Source of the DNA: Candidatus Aegiribacteria sp.
GTDB lineage: Bacteria; Fermentibacterota; Fermentibacteria; Fermentibacterales; JCC-6
Direction of reading: 5' to 3'
Length of the DNA: 57,335 nucleotides
NCBI GenBank assembly: GCA_030600545.1
Contig: JAUVLV010000009.1
Coordinates: forward strand, 1-57,335
Shown piece after piece: positions 54,697 to 57,335 of the stretch. Below the pieces are notes generated by a model that was not told the DNA's origin, searched no databases, and worked only from the letters and a program-made list of their open reading frames with translations. The position numbers and the translations under genes are program-made. Within the stretch, counting starts at the first letter, position 1. Each line of letters opens with the position of its first letter.

Positions 54697-56020
54697 CATC
54701 ACCGACCTGATGAAAAAGCTTGTATCTCTCTGTAAAAGACGTGGGTATGTCTTTCAATCAGGAGAGATCTACGGAGGGCTCCAATCCTCCTGGGACTACG
54801 GTCCGCTGGGGATTGAACTGAAAAAGAACATCGAAAACAGCTGGTGGAATTTCATGGTAACTACTAGACCGGACGTTGTAGGAATGGATTCAGCCATAAT
54901 AACGCATCCCGATGTCTGGAAGGCTTCAGGGCACCTGAAAAATTTCCATGATCCAATGGTTGACTGCATGAAATGCAAAAGCAGGTTCCGACTGGACCAT
55001 ATTAAGGGGGACACCTGTCCTGAATGTGGGGGACCTTTGACAGAACCCAGGGATTTCGGGCTTATGTTCAAAACACAGATGGGCGCTCTGGAGGACGATT
55101 CTTCCACTGTCTACCTCCGCCCAGAAACCTGCCAGCCGATCTTCGTGAATTTCAGGAACATCGTAAACGCGACCAGGCAGAAACTTCCTTTCGGAATAGC
55201 TCAAATGGGCAAAGCTTTCAGGAACGAGATCACTGCGCGGAATTTCATTTTTCGGTCAAGAGAATTCGAACAGATGGAAATGGAGTTCTTCTGTCTCCCC
55301 GAAGAAGCGGAGAAATGGTTTGAATTCTGGTTAGACGAGAGAATGAAATGGTATTACGGACTCGGTATAAAAAGCAGGAATCTTAGAACCCGGAGGCATG
55401 ATGACAGCGAGCTTGCACATTACGCCAGTTCCTGTTTTGATATAGAATACACTTTTCCTTTCGCCACAGACGGCTGGGGGGAGCTTGAGGGCGTAGCAAA
55501 CAGGACTGATTACGACCTGAAGGCGCACATTGAAGGTAGCGGTCAGGACCTATCGTATCATGATCAGATCAGCAATACAAAGACCGTTCCATACGTTATA
55601 GAATCAAGCGGGGGCATCGGAAGAACCATGCTGGCTGTTCTCCTGGATGCGTACCGCGAGGAGGAAGTGGAAGGACGAGAGAGGGTTGTTCTGGGCCTTC
55701 ACCGCAACCTGGCTCCCATCAAGGCCGCCGTACTGCCGCTTTCAAAGAAACTTTCCGAAAATGCGATGGAAGTTTTCGATACGATAAGACCTCTTTTCCC
55801 GGTAACGTTTGACGTGACCGGATCGATCGGAAAGCGGTACAGGAGAATGGACGAGGCGGGGACACCTTTCTGCGTTACCTACGATTTTGATTCCCTTGAT
55901 GATAAGAAGGTCACCATCCGCGAAAGGGATTCCCTCGAACAGATGAGGATACCAATTGAGACACTGGCAGATAAGCTGAAGGATCTGATTGATAACGGCT
56001 GGCCCGAAGAAGGAATATGA
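54686..56020 (+). CDS. glyS: Glycyl-tRNA synthetase (alpha2 type)
   Basis: About 444 residues, the dimeric single-chain class II enzyme. Motifs: GGLQSSWDYGPLGIELKKN near 29 (motif 1 side), zinc-like CxxC pairs CMKCKSRF and CPECGG near 95 and 115, the Gly-binding and ATP patch YLRPETCQPIFVNF near 145, and FRNEITARNFIFRSREFEQ near 180 (motif 2), then RVVLGLHRNLAPIKAAVLPL near 345 leading into the anticodon domain. ATG at 54686 has GGAGG nine bases upstream; a TTG at 54680 is possible. Confidence 0.95.
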   Translation: MTADITDLMKKLVSLCKRRGYVFQSGEIYGGLQSSWDYGPLGIELKKNIENSWWNFMVTTRPDVVGMDSAIITHPDVWKASGHLKNFHDPMVDCMKCKSRFRLDHIKGDTCPECGGPLTEPRDFGLMFKTQMGALEDDSSTVYLRPETCQPIFVNFRNIVNATRQKLPFGIAQMGKAFRNEITARNFIFRSREFEQMEMEFFCLPEEAEKWFEFWLDERMKWYYGLGIKSRNLRTRRHDDSELAHYASSCFDIEYTFPFATDGWGELEGVANRTDYDLKAHIEGSGQDLSYHDQISNTKTVPYVIESSGGIGRTMLAVLLDAYREEEVEGRERVVLGLHRNLAPIKAAVLPLSKKLSENAMEVFDTIRPLFPVTFDVTGSIGKRYRRMDEAGTPFCVTYDFDSLDDKKVTIRERDSLEQMRIPIETLADKLKDLIDNGWPEEGI

Positions 56021-56808
56021 ACCCATTTTCGGTAGTCATTCCAACATGGAAAAATCTGGAATATCTGGATCTTTGTTACAGGGGTCTCACCAGGAACAGT
56101 GCTGTGCCTCATGAGACAATTATCTTCTTCAACGAATTCGATAAATCCTGCGAAGAATGGACACGGGGAAAGAACATCCTGTCCTGCCTCTCCGAAAAGA
56201 ATACCGGTGTATGCCCCGCAGTCAACAGAGCAGCGGAATTGGCAACAACGGATTTCATCTGTTACATGAACGATGACATGTATCCTCTTCCCGGCTGGGA
56301 TACCGCACTTGCGGGATACATAGGCCTTGCCGATAAGCTGTGGCTGTCAGGAACGGCGATAGAACCCGGCAATTCAACTCCATGCTACATCGGAAACAGG
56401 AATTACGGTGATTCCCCGTCCGTTTTCGAAGAAGAGAAACTCTTAAATGAGTATAGAACTCTCATAAGACCATACAATGTGGTTAGCACCTGGACTCCCG
56501 TTCTTCTTTCCAGAAAAGACTGGGAGGCTGTTGGGGGCTTCGATGAGGAATTCTTCCCTGGTTTCGGCAGCGACCCCGATCTTGCCATGAAAATGCATAG
56601 TTACGGATGCCGGCATTTCATCGGTGTTGGGAACAGTCTTGTTTACCATTTCGCCAAGCGGACAACTGCCCGTTTCAGCGGCCCGGAAACCATGGATCCA
56701 CGTGAATATTTCAAGAACAAATGGGGAATAAGCTGGAAGAAATTCTTCAAAAAGGTCATACACCGCAACTCCATCATTTCCCCTGTGCTTCTCGATAAAA
56801 CACTTTAA
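56017..56808 (+). CDS. Glycosyltransferase family 2
   Basis: This 263-residue protein has a GT-A fold. It begins FSVVIPTWKNLEYLDLCYRG, has the metal-binding DxD-like ICYMNDDMYPLPGWD near 86-100, and the acceptor-side GGFDEEFFPGFGSDPDLAMK near 174-193. It likely adds a sugar to a surface glycan. It overlaps glyS by ATGA, so it is carried on the end of the phoH-glyS operon. Confidence 0.88.
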   Translation: MNPFSVVIPTWKNLEYLDLCYRGLTRNSAVPHETIIFFNEFDKSCEEWTRGKNILSCLSEKNTGVCPAVNRAAELATTDFICYMNDDMYPLPGWDTALAGYIGLADKLWLSGTAIEPGNSTPCYIGNRNYGDSPSVFEEEKLLNEYRTLIRPYNVVSTWTPVLLSRKDWEAVGGFDEEFFPGFGSDPDLAMKMHSYGCRHFIGVGNSLVYHFAKRTTARFSGPETMDPREYFKNKWGISWKKFFKKVIHRNSIISPVLLDKTL

Positions 56809-57059
56809 TTACATATTCAGAAACCTCTGTTTGAATTCCTCTAATTTCATCTGTTCCATATCAACCTTCCTGTATATGTAACTGCACCATATCAGTGTTA
56901 CAACGGTAATGGTGTACATGTGTTTATAGATACATGTCAAGTCAGATCGTTTTGACAATTAGATAGCTTAATTAACATGATATTGGTTAGTAGGTACATT
57001 ATGCAAGCATCGAGATATGTTGCAGTTACATAATCATTGTTCTGCGAGAAATATCAACC
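56809..57059. other. Gap before the toxin gene
   Basis: About 250 AT-rich bases with no reading frame supported. Two copies of ACATGT lie near 56917 and 56933, with no function assigned. Confidence 0.5.
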
Positions 57060-57088
57060 TTGACGGCTATACGCCAATGGCGTATATA
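57060..57088 (+). promoter_or_regulatory. Promoter with built-in palindromic operator
   Basis: TTGACG (57060-57065) and TATATA (57083-57088) are 17 bases apart. Inside, TATACGCC and GGCGTATA (57068-57075 and 57079-57086) form a perfect inverted repeat with spacer AAT, covering the spacer and the first bases of the -10 box. The toxin ATG is only six bases beyond the -10 box. A repressor dimer binding the palindrome would block RNA polymerase. Confidence 0.72.
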
Positions 57089-57094
57089 TGACTC

Positions 57095-57335
57095 ATGAAG
57101 TTTATAGAAACATCAATATTTACAAAGCAAGTTCAAAAACTACTACCTGATGAAAATTACCGAATGCTACAATCAGCTTTAATGTTCAAACCTGATGCCG
57201 GTCCAGTTATTAGTGGTAGCGGTGGCTTGCGCAAAATTAGATGGAGATTGCCTGGTTCAGGAAAAAGAGGATCACTACGTTTGATTTATTACTGGGATCC
57301 TCCAGAAAACATCTACATGATCTTCATGTATAAAA
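57095..57335 (+). CDS. HigB/RelE-family toxin (partial)
   Basis: The frame opens at ATG 57095 and runs 80 codons off the window edge without a stop. The product starts MKFIETSIFTKQV and carries SGSGGLRKIRWRLPGSG-K-RGSLRLIYYWD, a hallmark of the RelE/HigB mRNA interferases of type II toxin-antitoxin systems. Usual length is about 105-115 residues, so roughly three quarters are present. In HigBA-type loci an antitoxin gene follows the toxin, beyond the edge here. The palindromic promoter fits autoregulation. Confidence 0.82.
   Translation, partial: MKFIETSIFTKQVQKLLPDENYRMLQSALMFKPDAGPVISGSGGLRKIRWRLPGSGKRGSLRLIYYWDPPENIYMIFMYK

Noticed and set aside
1-57335. CRISPR arrays, prophage or integrative element
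   Set aside because: No spaced direct repeats, integrase, recombinase or phage structural genes are visible.

Overview
The window is 57.3 kb of ordinary bacterial chromosome: dense genes, short gaps, many overlaps of 1 to 14 bases, frequent TTG and GTG starts, and sigma-70-like promoters. Several secreted proteins end in an Ig-like C-terminal domain of the type IX secretion (T9SS type A) or FlgD-Ig kind. Together with OmpA and beta-barrel proteins, many lipoproteins and beta-propellers, this points to a diderm bacterium of the FCB or related candidate-phylum sphere (Fermentibacteria-like lineages are one possibility). No rRNA or marker phylogeny is available here, so the lineage is an inference. 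I see no CRISPR array, no rRNA, no prophage and no intact insertion sequence.

Layout. 0.4-7.4 kb: surface and secreted proteins, namely two beta-propeller lipoproteins, a two-gene operon of a caspase-fold (C25-like) peptidase and a transglutaminase-like protein, and a gene remnant. 7.5-15.5 kb: an SppA-type peptidase fused to a predicted beta-barrel, a double-ACT protein, and a C4 carbon operon (sucC, sucD, two-subunit class I fumarase, malic enzyme). 15.7-17.3 kb: gltX followed directly by tRNA-Glu(CTC). 17.5-24.0 kb: a tight run of secreted propeller, SagB-like nitroreductase, multidomain C39-like peptidase, EamA transporter and MATE exporter. 24.1-34.3 kb: a frameshifted caspase-like peptidase, thioredoxin lipoprotein, Nudix hydrolase, divergent outer-membrane proteins, rnd-nth-cyclase, and a three-repeat lipoprotein. 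34.3-40.8 kb: ispG-glnA-propeller lipoprotein on the minus strand and two glycosyltransferases. 40.8-45.4 kb: the rho-rpmE-yqhQ-prfA-prmC operon. 45.7-49.3 kb: degenerate GGDEF protein, VanZ-like protein, a coiled-coil lipoprotein and a LysM protein. 49.3-56.8 kb: phoH-pgpH-ybeY-corC-recO-glyS-glycosyltransferase. 56.8-57.3 kb: a HigB/RelE-like toxin gene cut by the window edge, behind a promoter carrying a perfect palindrome.

How it fits together. The housekeeping genes cover translation, RNA decay, repair, nitrogen assimilation and isoprenoid synthesis. The metabolic operon links succinyl-CoA to succinate and fumarate to malate to pyruvate, without succinate dehydrogenase in the window. The distinctive part is secretion: four putative secreted cysteine peptidases or transglutaminase-like enzymes from different families, all with the same kind of C-terminal sorting domain, lie within 25 kb. 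The best candidates for something undescribed are the C25-like/transglutaminase-like pair, the propeller-C39-golvesin-sorting protein in its nitroreductase/transporter operon, and the beta-barrel-SppA fusion.
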